DNA from: Bacillota bacterium
GTDB lineage: Bacteria > Bacillota > Clostridia > Lachnospirales > Lachnospiraceae
Assembly (NCBI GenBank): GCA_023458035.1
Contig: JAEXAX010000034.1
Span: forward strand, 1-64,000
Reading direction: 5' to 3'
DNA: 64,000 nucleotides
Below, one piece after another: positions 22,101 through 30,933 of this stretch (within the stretch, counting starts at the first letter, position 1; every line of letters starts with the position of its first letter). The notes beneath the pieces were generated by a model. The model was not told the DNA's origin. It saw only the letters and a list, made by a program, of their open reading frames with translations, and did not search any database. Position numbers and translations under genes: made by a program.

Positions 22101-23049
22101 TCCGCGTGTCGAGGAGTTGTTTGAGGCGCGTAAGCCGCGTGGTCTGGCGATCATCAGTGAGATCGGCGGACTGGTGGAAGTAAAGGAAAATAAGAAGAAG
22201 GAAGTCATCGTGACCAATCAGGAGCAGGGCGAGTCCAGAACCTACCTGATCCCGTACGGCTCCCGTATCAAAGTACAGGACGGCCAGGAGATAGAGGCCG
22301 GCGACGAACTGACAGAAGGTAGTGTAAATCCGCATGATATCCTGCGCATCAAGGGTGTAGATGCTGTTCAGAATTATATGATTCAGGAAGTACAGCGCGT
22401 ATATCGTCTGCAGGGTGTTGAGATCAATGATAAGCACATCGAGGTTATCGTGCGTCAGATGCTGAAGAAGATCCGCATCGAGGATAACGGAAGTACAGAC
22501 ATGCTGCCGGGCACAATGGTCGATATCCTTGACTTTGAGGATGAGAACAAGCTGGCCGTTGAGCAGGGACTGGAACCGGCTGAAGGAAAGCGCGTGATGC
22601 TTGGTATCACCAAGGCGTCGCTGGCAACCAATTCCTTCCTGTCGGCGGCATCCTTCCAGGAGACCACCAAAGTATTGACCGAGGCGGCCATCAAGGGTAA
22701 GATCGATCCGCTGATCGGTCTGAAGGAAAACGTGCTGCTCGGTAAGCTGATCCCGGCCGGAACCGGTTTGGAGAAGTATCGCTTTATTGATCTGGATCCG
22801 GATCAGGCACTGCGTGATGAAGAAGAGGTAGTGCTGGAGGCTATCGCCCGTAAGGATGAAAAGAAAAACGAAGAAGTCGAGAAAGAAGCTGCAAAGCCGT
22901 TGTCGGAAGATGCCATCACTATGAGCGCTGCACTTGATGCAGTTTGGGCGGAAGCTTTCACAGCCGAGGAAGAGGAGCCGGCTCTGACTGATGCAGCGGA
23001 GGGTGAAACGGGCGAGTTCGGTGAAACCGACGAAGCTGACTTCGAGTAA
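19186..23049 (+). CDS. rpoC: DNA-directed RNA polymerase beta' subunit
   Basis: 1287 residues. The N-terminal zinc ribbon reads CHCGKYKK...CDKC (from about residue 76), the catalytic Mg site is NADFDGDQM, and the second zinc site is [13 protein letters not shown]. The bridge-helix/trigger-loop region ([19 protein letters not shown] and the [16 protein letters not shown] segment) is intact. It has the usual Glu/Ala-rich tail of about 70 residues. The start follows AGGAGGAAACAGT. It is followed 21 bases later by murI, not by rpsL/rpsG/fusA as in many Firmicutes. Confidence 0.98.
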   Translation: MSETLYKSEESVETPVMTQRAQLAESMGIGQEDFEPLVFNAIKIGLASPEKIRGISRGEVTKPETINYRTLKPERDGLFCERIFGPSKDWECHCGKYKKSHYKGTVCDKCGVEVTKASVRRERMGHIELAAPVSHIWYFKGIPSRMGLILDLSPKALERVLYFANYIVLDPGTTKMNCGDILSEREYHEAVDKYGYDSFRVGMGAEAIKELLERIDLEEESRILKEDLKRFSGQKRARTIKRLEVVEAFRESGNRPEWMILTVMPVIPPDLRPMVQLDGGRFATSDLNDLYRRIINRNNRLRRLLDLGAPDIIVRNEKRMLQEAVDALIDNGRRGRAVTGAGNRPLKSLSDMLKGKSGRFRQNLLGKRVDYSGRSVIVVGPELKIYQCGLPKEMAIELFKPFVMKELVESGQAHNIKNAKKMVDRLNSEVWDVLEKVIKEHPVMLNRAPTLHRLGIQAFEPVLVEGKAIKLHPLVCTAYNADFDGDQMAVHVPLSVEAQAECRFLLLSPNNLLKPSDGGLVAVPSQDMVLGIYYLTQQRDGVLGEGKVFKDLNEAILAYENKALKLHARIRVRLSREIDGVTYSGLVESTLGRFIFNEVLPQDLGLVDRSIPGNELLLESNTLVGKKELKKLLEKVINVHGSTKTAEVLDQIKALGYKYSTKASMTVSISDMTVPSVKADLIKKAEETVEEITKNYKRGLISEDERYKEVIDTWKETDEILTKALLDGLDAHNNIFMMADSGARGSNKQIKQLAGMRGLMADTTGHTIELPIKSNFREGLDVLEYFMSAHGARKGLSDTALRTADSGYLTRRLVDVSQELIIRETDCCADQEEIPGIWVKAFMDGKEEIESLQERITGRYTCYDLKDRNGNIIVKKNHMITPLRAARVIAEGVDEQGQPITRVKIRTILTCKCKNGICAKCYGSNMATGEPVQVGEAVGIIAAQSIGEPGTQLTMRTFHTGGVAGGDITQGLPRVEELFEARKPRGLAIISEIGGLVEVKENKKKEVIVTNQEQGESRTYLIPYGSRIKVQDGQEIEAGDELTEGSVNPHDILRIKGVDAVQNYMIQEVQRVYRLQGVEINDKHIEVIVRQMLKKIRIEDNGSTDMLPGTMVDILDFEDENKLAVEQGLEPAEGKRVMLGITKASLATNSFLSAASFQETTKVLTEAAIKGKIDPLIGLKENVLLGKLIPAGTGLEKYRFIDLDPDQALRDEEEVVLEAIARKDEKKNEEVEKEAAKPLSEDAITMSAALDAVWAEAFTAEEEEPALTDAAEGETGEFGETDEADFE

Positions 23050-23070
23050 AAAAACACAGGTGAAGTAGAC

Positions 23071-23889
23071 ATGATGGAAAAACAAAAATGCCCCATCGGG
23101 GTATTTGATTCCGGCGTCGGCGGATTGACCGTAGCACGGGAGATCATGCGCCGGCTGCCGGGTGAAGAGATCGTGTATTTTGGAGATACCGCCCGTGTGC
23201 CTTATGGAAATAAGTCGCCCGGTACCATTATCCGTTATTCGGATCAGATTGTTCGCTTCCTGTTACAACAAAAGGTGAAGGCGATTGTGGTGGCTTGTAA
23301 CACTGCAAGCGCCTTTGCTTTAGAAGCATTACAGGAACGCTATAACGTTCCGATCATCGGCGTGGTAGAGCCAGGCGCAAAAGCGGCGCTGGCCTGTACG
23401 AATAACGGTCGGATCGGAGTGATCGGTACCACCGGTACCGTCAAAAGCCGCATTTATTCCAAGGTCATCCGCAGGCTGGAAGAGAAGACAGAGGTCTTTG
23501 GCAGGGCTTGCCCGCTGTTCGTATCGCTGGTTGAGGAAGGCTGGCTGGATGACAGTGTAACGGAGCAGGTGGCAAGGCGTTATCTGGCGGAGCTGATAGC
23601 GGAGGACATCGACACTTTGATTCTCGGTTGTACCCACTTTCCGTTGCTGAGGGATGTGCTGGCCCGGGTGGCCGGTGAGCAGATCCGATTGGTCGATCCG
23701 GCAGTTGATACAGCCGATACCGTAAAGCATCTGTTAGCAGAGCGTGGGTTATTGAATCCGGCTGTGCGGGCTGACGGGCACCGCTTCTTTATCAGCGACT
23801 ACAGTGAACAGTTTCAGGTATTGGCGGATCGGATTTTGCCCTGTCACATCGACCGGACGGCTCAAGTCAATCTGGAGGATTTTGTATGA
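23071..23889 (+). CDS. murI: Glutamate racemase
   Basis: 272 residues. Signature elements: FDSGVGGLTVAREI at the start, YFGDTARVPYG, and the two catalytic cysteines C76 in VACNTASAF and C187 in LGCTHFPLL. It makes D-glutamate for peptidoglycan in the cytoplasm. The start at 23071 (ATGATG) follows AGGTGA; the second ATG at 23074 is equally possible. It sits 21 bases after rpoC and overlaps the next gene by 4 bases, so transcription probably continues from rpoBC. Confidence 0.95.
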   Translation: MMEKQKCPIGVFDSGVGGLTVAREIMRRLPGEEIVYFGDTARVPYGNKSPGTIIRYSDQIVRFLLQQKVKAIVVACNTASAFALEALQERYNVPIIGVVEPGAKAALACTNNGRIGVIGTTGTVKSRIYSKVIRRLEEKTEVFGRACPLFVSLVEEGWLDDSVTEQVARRYLAELIAEDIDTLILGCTHFPLLRDVLARVAGEQIRLVDPAVDTADTVKHLLAERGLLNPAVRADGHRFFISDYSEQFQVLADRILPCHIDRTAQVNLEDFV

Positions 23890-24308
23890 AGCGGGAAGTG
23901 ACGGTGTGTATGACGACCATCCACCGTTTGGAGGGTGAAGAAGATAGGACGGTGACCGCTGCCGAGGGATATTATCATCACTCCGAACGCCTGCGAATGC
24001 TGTGGTTTCAGGCGCAGGCGGATGAGGCAGATAAAAAGATGGATCATAAGCTGGTCTTTGAGCCGACCGGCCTGCGGATGGAGCGGTTTTCTCCCGGTTA
24101 CCGGAGTCGGATGTGCTTTGCTCCGGGAAAGAACCATTCGACGGTGTACAGTACGCCCTTTGGTGAGATACCGTTGGAGATCGACACCTTTGCCCTGCAG
24201 GATGAGGTGACAGAAACAGGTATCAGCATCCGGCTGGAGTACCGACTTTCGACAGGCGGTCGGGAGCTCGGCAGTTATGAGGTTTGGATCGAAGGCCGCT
24301 TCCGTTAA
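23886..24308 (+). CDS. DUF1934 beta-barrel protein
   Basis: 140 residues matching DUF1934 (YwiB-like), a small lipocalin-like barrel of Firmicutes. Visible features are the ERLRMLWFQ strand near residue 35, MDHKLVFEPTGLRMERFSPG, the central pattern STVYSTPFGEIPLEIDT and the C-terminal IRLEYRLSTGGRELGSYEV. It overlaps murI by 4 bases (ATGA) and ends the operon. Its biochemical role is not established; conservation next to cell-wall or housekeeping genes is common. Confidence 0.75.
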   Translation: MKREVTVCMTTIHRLEGEEDRTVTAAEGYYHHSERLRMLWFQAQADEADKKMDHKLVFEPTGLRMERFSPGYRSRMCFAPGKNHSTVYSTPFGEIPLEIDTFALQDEVTETGISIRLEYRLSTGGRELGSYEVWIEGRFR

Positions 24309-24349
24309 CAGGCCGGCAGTAAAGACAGAAGAGAAAAGATAGGCAAATA

Positions 24350-24430
24350 AAAACAGCTGAGAGTTGAATTGCCTCGAATTGTAAGATTTACATCTGACAG
24401 TTCGGAGGTTTTCAGCCTCAGCTGTTTTTC
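24350..24430. terminator. Bidirectional terminator between convergent genes
   Basis: AAAACAGCTGAG (24350-24361) pairs perfectly with CTCAGCTGTTTT (24418-24429), flanked by A on one side and T on the other, so it can work for both strands. The 56-base loop contains a further imperfect stem (CCTCGAA with TTCGGAGG). Confidence 0.75.
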
Positions 24431-24459
24431 ATACAAGCCGGTTGCAAGCAAAGGTATGA

Positions 24460-25647
24460 TTATTTTCCCAAAGGTGTTGCTTCATATTTGACTGCGATGA
24501 GCGAGGATAGTTTGTCATGCTCATAAATATGCTGTTGGATACGATCGGCGACAACCTGCGCGCCGGCATCATCTGTATCATACAGCAGAATCAGAAATTG
24601 AAAGTCATCCAAACAGGTGATCAAATCGCTTGCGCGAAGGTTTGTTCGCAGAATCTTCTTGAGCTCATGATTGATGGATATGATATCGCATTTATCCGGC
24701 TCTTTGTGCTGAGGGGATGACCAGGTCAATAGGAGCAGGTGAGCGGTAGAACCGGTGCGCTTTATATACTGCAACTGCCGTTGACAGAATTTTCTAAAAA
24801 TGGGACCATTGCAGAAGATGGCATGAGTACTGTCGCTTTGCAGGAGGCCTGACATGAGGGCATTTAGAGAGTAGATTTGCGTGTTGTGCCGTTCCTCAAT
24901 ATCTCGGCGGAGTGTCTGCATCTGGTCAGAGGCTTCGTTTTCGTCACCTTCATATAGGACGTTGATAGCAGTGTCATAGGCCATTTTTGCAACATGATAT
25001 TTTTGACGGCATAGGAAGCTTTGGATATACCACAGATGCGGCCGTTCATCACCGGCATCAATATCCATACCGTGCTTGGCCAACTGTTCGATCTGCATGT
25101 ATTGGCCATGATCAGAGAAGGTGTCGCAGAAGTGCTGCATAACCGTAAAATACTGACTTTGATAAAAGTGACGGGTATAGGCTGCCCAGTCATTATCATG
25201 GCAAAATTCTAAGAAGTTTCCCCGATATAGGGACATCCATTCTTTTAATTGAATTTCAGTGGGAACACTTTCGTTCATGATCCGGTTCATCAGCTCATGA
25301 ATGCGTGCTACATCCAGCTTTAGAATCAGCTCAGGATTCCAGCGATAACTATCCCCATAAATCTGCCAGAACCGGGTGTCCGGCCAATATGTGTGTAAGG
25401 CTTGTCGGACTCGATACATCAGGTTCTTCAATGCTCCGCGGGGATTTTTAATATCTTCAACTGCCCAGATAATATCCATCAGTTTGGTCATCTCTATATC
25501 ATGGTCATGATAGTAGAATAAATAAGCCAGAAGCAGAGCCAGCTTATTTGACTTAAGTTGTTGGACATCCAGTGTTTGTCCCTGATAAGAGATGCTCATG
25601 GCACCGATCAAACAGACGGTGACCACATTATCAGAATTTTTATGCAT
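24460..25647 (-). CDS. SARP/BTAD-like regulator with a degenerate GGDEF-like C-terminus
   Basis: 395 residues. Residues about 8-100 look like the OmpR-type winged helix of SARP regulators (VCLIGAMSISYQGQTL, LKSNKLALLLAYLFYY, NPRGALKNLMYRVRQAL). A helical BTAD-type repeat domain follows (about 110-265, with YRGNFLEFCHDNDWAAY). The last 100 residues (RTNLRASDLITCLDDFQFLILLYDTDDAGAQVVADRI) follow the outline of a GGDEF domain, with CLDDFQF where R-G-G-D-E-F is expected, so catalysis is unlikely. Its start overlaps the upstream diguanylate cyclase gene by 8 bases. The pairing suggests the regulator senses, or physically partners with, the cyclase. Targets are unknown. Confidence 0.7.
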   Translation of the reverse strand: MHKNSDNVVTVCLIGAMSISYQGQTLDVQQLKSNKLALLLAYLFYYHDHDIEMTKLMDIIWAVEDIKNPRGALKNLMYRVRQALHTYWPDTRFWQIYGDSYRWNPELILKLDVARIHELMNRIMNESVPTEIQLKEWMSLYRGNFLEFCHDNDWAAYTRHFYQSQYFTVMQHFCDTFSDHGQYMQIEQLAKHGMDIDAGDERPHLWYIQSFLCRQKYHVAKMAYDTAINVLYEGDENEASDQMQTLRRDIEERHNTQIYSLNALMSGLLQSDSTHAIFCNGPIFRKFCQRQLQYIKRTGSTAHLLLLTWSSPQHKEPDKCDIISINHELKKILRTNLRASDLITCLDDFQFLILLYDTDDAGAQVVADRIQQHIYEHDKLSSLIAVKYEATPLGK

Positions 25648-26731
25648 GCTGTTTATGATTCTCCCTTTTTTGATATTCTTCCTTTTGTCTGAGCTTATCC
25701 TGATACATATCCAGATCAGCCAAATGGAGAGCTTTTTCCGGACTTTCTGATGCTTCGGTGTACAAGGCGGTGCCGACCGCCGCCCCGTACGGCAGGCCGG
25801 ATAAGCGTTGTCGAATTTCCTGAGAGATTAAGCTTAGCGTGCTCTCGTCAATGCCGTTCCAGATAATAACAAATTCATCTCCGCCGATCCGATATATCTT
25901 GGCACGGCTCGGGAGCAAGGGCAACAACAGCTCCGGGACATGCCGGATGACTTCATCTCCTCGTCTATGTCCATAGGTATCATTGATCTGCTTAATGTTG
26001 TTAATATCAATAGCGATCAGGCCATATTGCTTCCGGCGTGACAGACGATGGATATCGACCTGAAAACAAAAATGATTTAAAGCGCCTGTCAGCTGATCCT
26101 GTTTGGAGCGCATGATATACAGCAGGCAGTAGTAGAAAACCAGGCAGGTAGGAATGGTATAGTAGTATAAATGGTCGAGAGCTTTGCTGTTTATATTTAC
26201 AATAACAAAAGAAATCCATACCTGTGTGGCGACTGCCATACCAATCTTCAGTTCATAGGCAGGCTGATGCGACAGATTTTTGATCGTACGATACAAAACG
26301 GCGACAAGATAGCCGGTGCCTGTCAGATGCGGAACCAGATATAACGGGCCGTGCAGAAAGATGTTTTCCGGTGTGATGATAAACACCCAACCGGTGAATG
26401 GAGTCAACAGACAGATGATGCTGCAGATCAGCAGAGGGATGCCCTTTTTCCATTCGCTATGAATCTTTGCTTCTGCCAGGATACGAAACAGAGTATAGGG
26501 TGCCAGAAGCTTGACGATATAACCGGCAGCACTCAGCCAACGGCGCAGATCAACCGAATAGAAACCGGCCGTGGCCTGCCGTTCAAAGTACCTGATCGGC
26601 AGTATGATGATGGTCAATAGGATGGCCAGACAAAATAAAAGCTTGGTTCGCCGTTTAAATAAAGGATCATAAAATATAAATAAGCCCAGAGCAATTCCGG
26701 TCATGACGCCATAGAGAAAAATACTTTCCAC
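25640..26731 (-). CDS. Membrane diguanylate cyclase
   Basis: 363 residues. About seven hydrophobic segments cover residues 1-205 with no sensor domain that I recognise, followed by a GGDEF domain (about 212-350) that has the substrate motif QLTGALNHFCF, DINNIKQINDTYGHRRGDEV and an intact active site RIGGDEF. It should make cyclic di-GMP. The allosteric I-site RxxD before GGDEF is not obvious. The start is a GTG at 26729-26731, after GGGAGAG. It is the first gene of a two-gene unit with the SARP-like regulator. Confidence 0.85.
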   Translation of the reverse strand: MESIFLYGVMTGIALGLFIFYDPLFKRRTKLLFCLAILLTIIILPIRYFERQATAGFYSVDLRRWLSAAGYIVKLLAPYTLFRILAEAKIHSEWKKGIPLLICSIICLLTPFTGWVFIITPENIFLHGPLYLVPHLTGTGYLVAVLYRTIKNLSHQPAYELKIGMAVATQVWISFVIVNINSKALDHLYYYTIPTCLVFYYCLLYIMRSKQDQLTGALNHFCFQVDIHRLSRRKQYGLIAIDINNIKQINDTYGHRRGDEVIRHVPELLLPLLPSRAKIYRIGGDEFVIIWNGIDESTLSLISQEIRQRLSGLPYGAAVGTALYTEASESPEKALHLADLDMYQDKLRQKEEYQKRENHKQHA

Positions 26732-26868
26732 TGGTTTAACTCTCCCGAAAGATATGTTGAATACGGTTTTTTATATTATATACTATTTAAATGAAGATTT
26801 CATCCTAAATCCGCATAACCGCCATGCTACGGACTTGATTCGACTGGCTTCAATCATTTGCATGGGAG

Positions 26869-26897
26869 TTGAATCTTATCGGCCGGAATGGTATGAT
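26869..26897 (+). promoter_or_regulatory. Promoter of the PfkB kinase gene
   Basis: TTGAAT (26869-26874), 17-base spacer, TATGAT (26892-26897), 46 bases before the ATG at 26944. On the opposite strand an AT-rich TATAAT-containing stretch near 26770-26780 may serve the cyclase gene, but I could not find a matching -35. Confidence 0.55.
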
Positions 26898-26943
26898 TCT
26901 TCTATATACGCTGTCAGAGCGGGAATAAGTCGAGGTAAGAAAA

Positions 26944-27864
26944 ATGGGGATTGTAGTAGTAGGAGCGGTATTTGTAGACATCAAAGGGTATCCGGAGGCC
27001 CAGTATATTCCGGGCGGTCGAAATGTCGGCCGAGTGGTGCAGGTGCATGGCGGGGTCAGCCGAAATGTGGTAGAGGATATTGCCAATGTTGAACTGAAGC
27101 CCTCCTATGTCAGCGTGGTGGACGAGTCCGGCATATCCAATGAGGTGCTGGACAAACTGAACCGGCATAAGGTTGATACGACATATGTCAGACGGACGAA
27201 GGACGGTCTCGGAACCTGGCTGGCGGTCTTTGACAATGACGGAGACGTGGTCGCCGCCATTTCTAAACGACCGGATCTGTCGGAGATCGGACATATCTTT
27301 GCCGAGCATGGAGATGAGATCGTGAGAGAGGCTGACAGCATCGTCGTTGAGATCGACATGGAAGCGCCGATTTTGAAAACTATCTTTGCTCTGGCCGAAA
27401 AATATCAGAAGCAGGTCTATGCCGTTGTTTCAAATATGTCGATCGCCATCGAGCGAAGAGATCTGCTGAAGAAAACAGGCTGTGTGGTTTGCAATCTGCT
27501 GGAGGCAGGGCTGCTATTCTCCGAAGATTATAGTGGCAAGGCCCCGGTCGAGATGGCGGAGATTTTGGCTCAGAAGCTGGAACAGTCGCAGATTCCAAAG
27601 ATGATAGTGACCATGGGTGAGGACGGAGCAGTCTGGGCCGATATCAACGGACAGCATGGTATCTGTCTGCCGCAGAAGGTGGCAGTGGTGGATGCGGCCG
27701 GTTGTGGTGATGCCTTTTTTGCCGGCGTGGCCATTGGTCTGACCTATGGCAAAACATTGGCCGAGGCCTGTGCCATCGGTACCAGGCTGGCCGGTTCGGT
27801 GATCTCGACCAAGGAGAATGTCTGCCCGAGATTCCTGCCGGAGGAATTTGAGCTGAATATTTGA
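26944..27864 (+). CDS. PfkB-family carbohydrate or nucleoside kinase, substrate unknown
   Basis: 306 residues. PfkB fold with an N-terminal GAVFVDIKGYPE, the glycine-rich HGGVSRNVVEDIANV motif, and the C-terminal ATP/catalytic motif, here VDAAGCGDAFFAGVAIGLTYG. The anion-hole motif is A-A-G-C-G-D rather than the common T-G-A-G-D; the catalytic Asp is present. It stands alone between divergent and following genes, so context gives no substrate. The pattern resembles pseudouridine or adenosine-type kinases as much as ribokinase. It is only distantly similar to the kinase at 8981. Confidence 0.75.
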   Translation: MGIVVVGAVFVDIKGYPEAQYIPGGRNVGRVVQVHGGVSRNVVEDIANVELKPSYVSVVDESGISNEVLDKLNRHKVDTTYVRRTKDGLGTWLAVFDNDGDVVAAISKRPDLSEIGHIFAEHGDEIVREADSIVVEIDMEAPILKTIFALAEKYQKQVYAVVSNMSIAIERRDLLKKTGCVVCNLLEAGLLFSEDYSGKAPVEMAEILAQKLEQSQIPKMIVTMGEDGAVWADINGQHGICLPQKVAVVDAAGCGDAFFAGVAIGLTYGKTLAEACAIGTRLAGSVISTKENVCPRFLPEEFELNI

Positions 27865-27894
27865 ATCAAACATTGATCGACAGATCACTAAAAA

Positions 27895-27908
27895 CGAACA
27901 AATGTTCG
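27895..27908 (+). promoter_or_regulatory. lexA box: LexA (SOS) box
   Basis: CGAACAAATGTTCG matches the Gram-positive LexA/DinR consensus CGAAC-N4-GTTCG exactly and is palindromic. It ends 8 bases before the -35 of the promoter for the Y-family polymerase gene, so that gene should be induced by DNA damage. Confidence 0.85.
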
Positions 27909-27916
27909 ATTTGTGC

Positions 27917-27944
27917 TTGTTTTTTTGCGTCCATTCGCTATAAT
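27917..27944 (+). promoter_or_regulatory. Promoter of the Y-family polymerase gene
   Basis: TTGTTT (27917-27922), 16-base spacer, consensus TATAAT (27939-27944); the LexA box lies just upstream. The transcript would begin about 55 bases before the GTG start at 28009. Confidence 0.65.
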
Positions 27945-28008
27945 AATAGTGACGAGAGGCAGCCGTGAACCGGCTGCGAAAAGGGAAGTCAGACAGGAGG
28001 CGGCAAGG

Positions 28009-29400
28009 GTGGAAGAGCAGGCATATCGCTATATTGCAATAGATTTAAAGTCATTTTACGCATCGGTGGAATGCGTTGACCGCGGGCTGGATCCGTTGAC
28101 CGCCCGTCTGGTGGTGGCGGATGAGAGTCGAACCGCCAAGACCATTTGTCTGGCGGTTTCGCCGGCTCTGAAAAAGCTCGGCCTGACCGGCCGGCCGAGG
28201 CTGTTCGAGGTGATGGAAAAGACCCGCGGTATCGACTACATCGTGGCGCCGCCGCGGATGGCCAGATATATGGAGGTGAGCACGAAGATTTATGGGATCT
28301 ATTTGCGCTACATCGCACCGGAGGATATTTTTGCGTATTCGGTGGACGAGGTGTTTATCGATACGGCCGCTTATTTGCACACCTACCGGATGACGGCCGG
28401 GGAACTGGCCTCTACCATGCTGAAGGCGGTTCTGCGGGAGACTGGTATTACGGCCACCGTCGGACTGGGAACGAACCTGTATCTGGCGAAGGTGGCCATG
28501 GACATCATGGCCAAGCGCAGTGAAGGAGATGCGGCGGGACTGCGAATCGCCGGTCTGACAGAGCTGTCATACCGCCGACAGCTCTGGGAGCATCGGCCAT
28601 TGACGGATTTCTGGCGGGTCGGGTTCGGATACGCGCGAAGGCTGGAGGGAGTGGGCCTGTATACTATGGGAGATATCGCCAGATGTTCGATCGGAAGGGC
28701 AGAGGACTTCCACCGGGAGGAGCTGCTCTATCGTCTGTTCGGAGTCAATGCCGAGCTGCTGATCGATCATGCCTGGGGCTGGGAGCCGTGTGAGATGAAA
28801 GATATCAAGGCCTACCGTCCGGCCAATCACAGCCTGAGCTCAGGTCAAGTGCTGACCAGACCGTATTCATTTGATGAGGCTCGAATCGTGGTTCGAGAGA
28901 TGACGGAGGCGCTGGCACTTGATCTGGTGTCCAAGGGTCTGGTGACGGACCGACTGACACTGACCATTGGCTATGATGTGGAAAATATGAAGTCGGACGG
29001 CCGGCAGACGGCATACCGCGGAAAGGTAAAGGCAGATCATTACGGCCGGCGGCTGCCGGCTCCGGCTCAAGGAAGTCAGAAGCTGCCGCGGCAGACCGCA
29101 TCGGCGACTGTTATGACAGAACAGATGGATCGTTTGTTTCAGGGGATTGCGGACCCGGATTTATTGATTCGACGATTAAACGTGGTGGCCTGCGAGGTAG
29201 AGGAACGAACATTTGCTCAAAGAAGAGGGCGGTATGTCCAGCTGAATCTGTTGACTGATTATCCGGCCACCGCAGAAGCGGCGGCCGCCGGCCGCGCAGA
29301 AGAGAGAAGACAGAAACGGGAGCAGCAGATGCAGGAAACCATGCTGACTATACGCGCCCGATACGGGAAAAATGCTGTTCTCAAAGGCTATAATTTATGA
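28009..29400 (+). CDS. Y-family DNA polymerase (DinB/UmuC type)
   Basis: 463 residues. The start is the GTG at 28009, 8 bases after AGGAGG; longer in-frame readings would begin upstream of the promoter. The catalytic metal motif I is AIDLKSFYASVECVDRG and motif III is YSVDEVFID, both intact. Palm, fingers and little-finger regions are complete (TATVGLGTNLYLAKVAMDIMAKR; C-terminal little finger from about 300). The final 60 residues are Arg/Glu-rich and may bind partners. It performs translesion synthesis. SOS control is shown by the LexA box. A small gene follows within the same transcript, as with B. subtilis YqjW/YqjX-type pairs. Confidence 0.9.
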   Translation: MEEQAYRYIAIDLKSFYASVECVDRGLDPLTARLVVADESRTAKTICLAVSPALKKLGLTGRPRLFEVMEKTRGIDYIVAPPRMARYMEVSTKIYGIYLRYIAPEDIFAYSVDEVFIDTAAYLHTYRMTAGELASTMLKAVLRETGITATVGLGTNLYLAKVAMDIMAKRSEGDAAGLRIAGLTELSYRRQLWEHRPLTDFWRVGFGYARRLEGVGLYTMGDIARCSIGRAEDFHREELLYRLFGVNAELLIDHAWGWEPCEMKDIKAYRPANHSLSSGQVLTRPYSFDEARIVVREMTEALALDLVSKGLVTDRLTLTIGYDVENMKSDGRQTAYRGKVKADHYGRRLPAPAQGSQKLPRQTASATVMTEQMDRLFQGIADPDLLIRRLNVVACEVEERTFAQRRGRYVQLNLLTDYPATAEAAAAGRAEERRQKREQQMQETMLTIRARYGKNAVLKGYNL

Positions 29401-29444
29401 AGGGGCGACGGCCAGGCAGCGCAACGCCCAGATCGGAGGACATC

Positions 29445-29672
29445 GTGCCTAAGGATTTGAGAGAAAGGGACTTTCGTTATTCCGATATCTTATATCGGCC
29501 GCATCATCGTTCCGGTAGCCGTCCCCATATGGGGATGCGGGAACGGGCGGCCATGTTTGCCCCTTTTGCGGCCTTGACCGGATATGAGGAGGCAGTCAGG
29601 GAAACGGAGCGTTATACGGCGGACAGACGGGAGCTGACAGAAGAGGAGGAACAGCGGCTGAATGGGCAGTGA
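29445..29672 (+). CDS. Small YolD-like partner of the Y-family polymerase
   Basis: 75 residues from the GTG at 29445, which has GGAGGA 5 bases upstream; an ATG at 29397 overlapping the polymerase stop would give 91 residues. The core RERAAMFAPFAALTGYEEAVRETER is a highly repeated pattern in Clostridia small proteins encoded next to Y-family polymerases and recalls the YolD family of Bacillus. The N-terminal half has YSDILYRPHH. Such proteins are thought to assist or control the polymerase. Family membership is by resemblance only. Confidence 0.65.
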   Translation: MPKDLRERDFRYSDILYRPHHRSGSRPHMGMRERAAMFAPFAALTGYEEAVRETERYTADRRELTEEEEQRLNGQ

Positions 29673-29700
29673 ATAAAGATACAGCGGCCGCTGGAGTAAT

Positions 29701-29762
29701 AGAATTAAGAAGAACACTTAATCACTGTTTTAGTGAAATATGCACTTCTTAATTCTTTTTTT
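29701..29762 (+). terminator. Terminator at the border of the element graveyard
   Basis: AGAATTAAGAAG (29701-29712) pairs with CTTCTTAATTCT (29745-29756), followed by seven T. The 32-base loop holds a second small stem (CACT/AGTG). It ends the polymerase transcript, and base composition becomes AT-rich from here. Confidence 0.7.
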
Positions 29763-29768
29763 ATTTGA

Positions 29769-30552
<784 letters not shown>

Positions 30553-30555
30553 ACC

Positions 30556-30579
30556 TGAATTATTCACCGCGATACGGTG
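30556..30579 (+). repeat. 24-base imperfect direct repeat, copy 1
   Basis: TGAATTATTCACC followed by GCGATACGGTG; 20 of 24 positions are identical to the copy at 31857-31880. The segment TCACCG...CGGTGA inside it is also a small inverted repeat. The two copies bracket the AbrB and Fic genes. Confidence 0.6.
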
Positions 30580-30650
30580 ATGGCGACTGAAAGCCGCATT
30601 GTTACTACGGTTGCAAGCCTTGTTGCTTTCACTCGACAAGTGCTAAAGCT

Positions 30651-30779
30651 ATGTCAAAAGGACAGGTTACTATTCCAAAGAGGATTAGAGAACTTTTGAA
30701 TTTAGAGAATGGGGATTATGTTACTTTTGTAGTTAATAAAGATAAGGTGCAAATTCAAAATTCTAAGGCATTTATGTAA
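30651..30779 (+). CDS. Short AbrB/MazE-type DNA-binding protein
   Basis: 42 codons from ATG 30651: MSKGQVTIPKRIRELLN followed by GDYVTFVVNKDKVQI, a near-complete SpoVT/AbrB swapped-hairpin domain as in MazE- or AbrB-type antitoxins. The in-frame codons before the ATG (T-S-A-K-A) also fit the family, so the real gene probably began upstream and lost its start in a rearrangement; no Shine-Dalgarno precedes the ATG. The usual C-terminal toxin-binding tail is missing and no toxin gene follows directly. It may be a remnant. Confidence 0.55.
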   Translation: MSKGQVTIPKRIRELLNLENGDYVTFVVNKDKVQIQNSKAFM

Positions 30780-30788
30780 AATTTATCA

Positions 30789-30894
30789 TTCCGTTATAGT
30801 GGATAACATTATTCCATATACAAGGTATCATTCCATAAAACAGTATTATTCCGATAATCCGATTATGTTGTTCCTATTTGATTGATATTGTTCC
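30789..30894 (+). repeat. Six TTCC iterons at about 20-base spacing upstream of fic
   Basis: TTCC, mostly within ATTCC or TTCCGATAA, recurs at 30789, 30812, 30831, 30849, 30871 and 30891 (steps of 23, 19, 18, 22 and 20 bases), close to two helical turns each. The last one lies between the -35 and -10 of the fic promoter. This looks like a multi-site operator for a regulator binding one helix face, possibly the HTH domain of the Fic protein itself. Confidence 0.5.
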
Positions 30895-30910
30895 GATAAA
30901 ATGGTACAAT
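30882..30910 (+). promoter_or_regulatory. Promoter of the fic gene
   Basis: TTGATA (30882-30887), 17-base spacer, TACAAT (30905-30910); ATG at 30934 follows TTGGAGGGATA. The sixth TTCC repeat is inside the spacer. Confidence 0.7.
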
Positions 30911-30933
30911 ATGAAAGATTGGAGGGATAATTT

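Noticed and set aside
21505..23085. A 526-codon open frame on the minus strand
   Set aside because: It lies entirely antisense to rpoC, whose protein is unmistakable; the frame stays open because of codon composition, and its translation shows no domain.
26754..27092. A 112-codon plus-strand frame before the PfkB kinase
   Set aside because: It contains the kinase promoter and overlaps the kinase start in another frame; no family resemblance.
30789..30894. CRISPR-like array from the regular TTCC spacing
   Set aside because: The repeated unit is only 4-8 bases with about 20-base steps and no conserved long repeat; no cas genes nearby.
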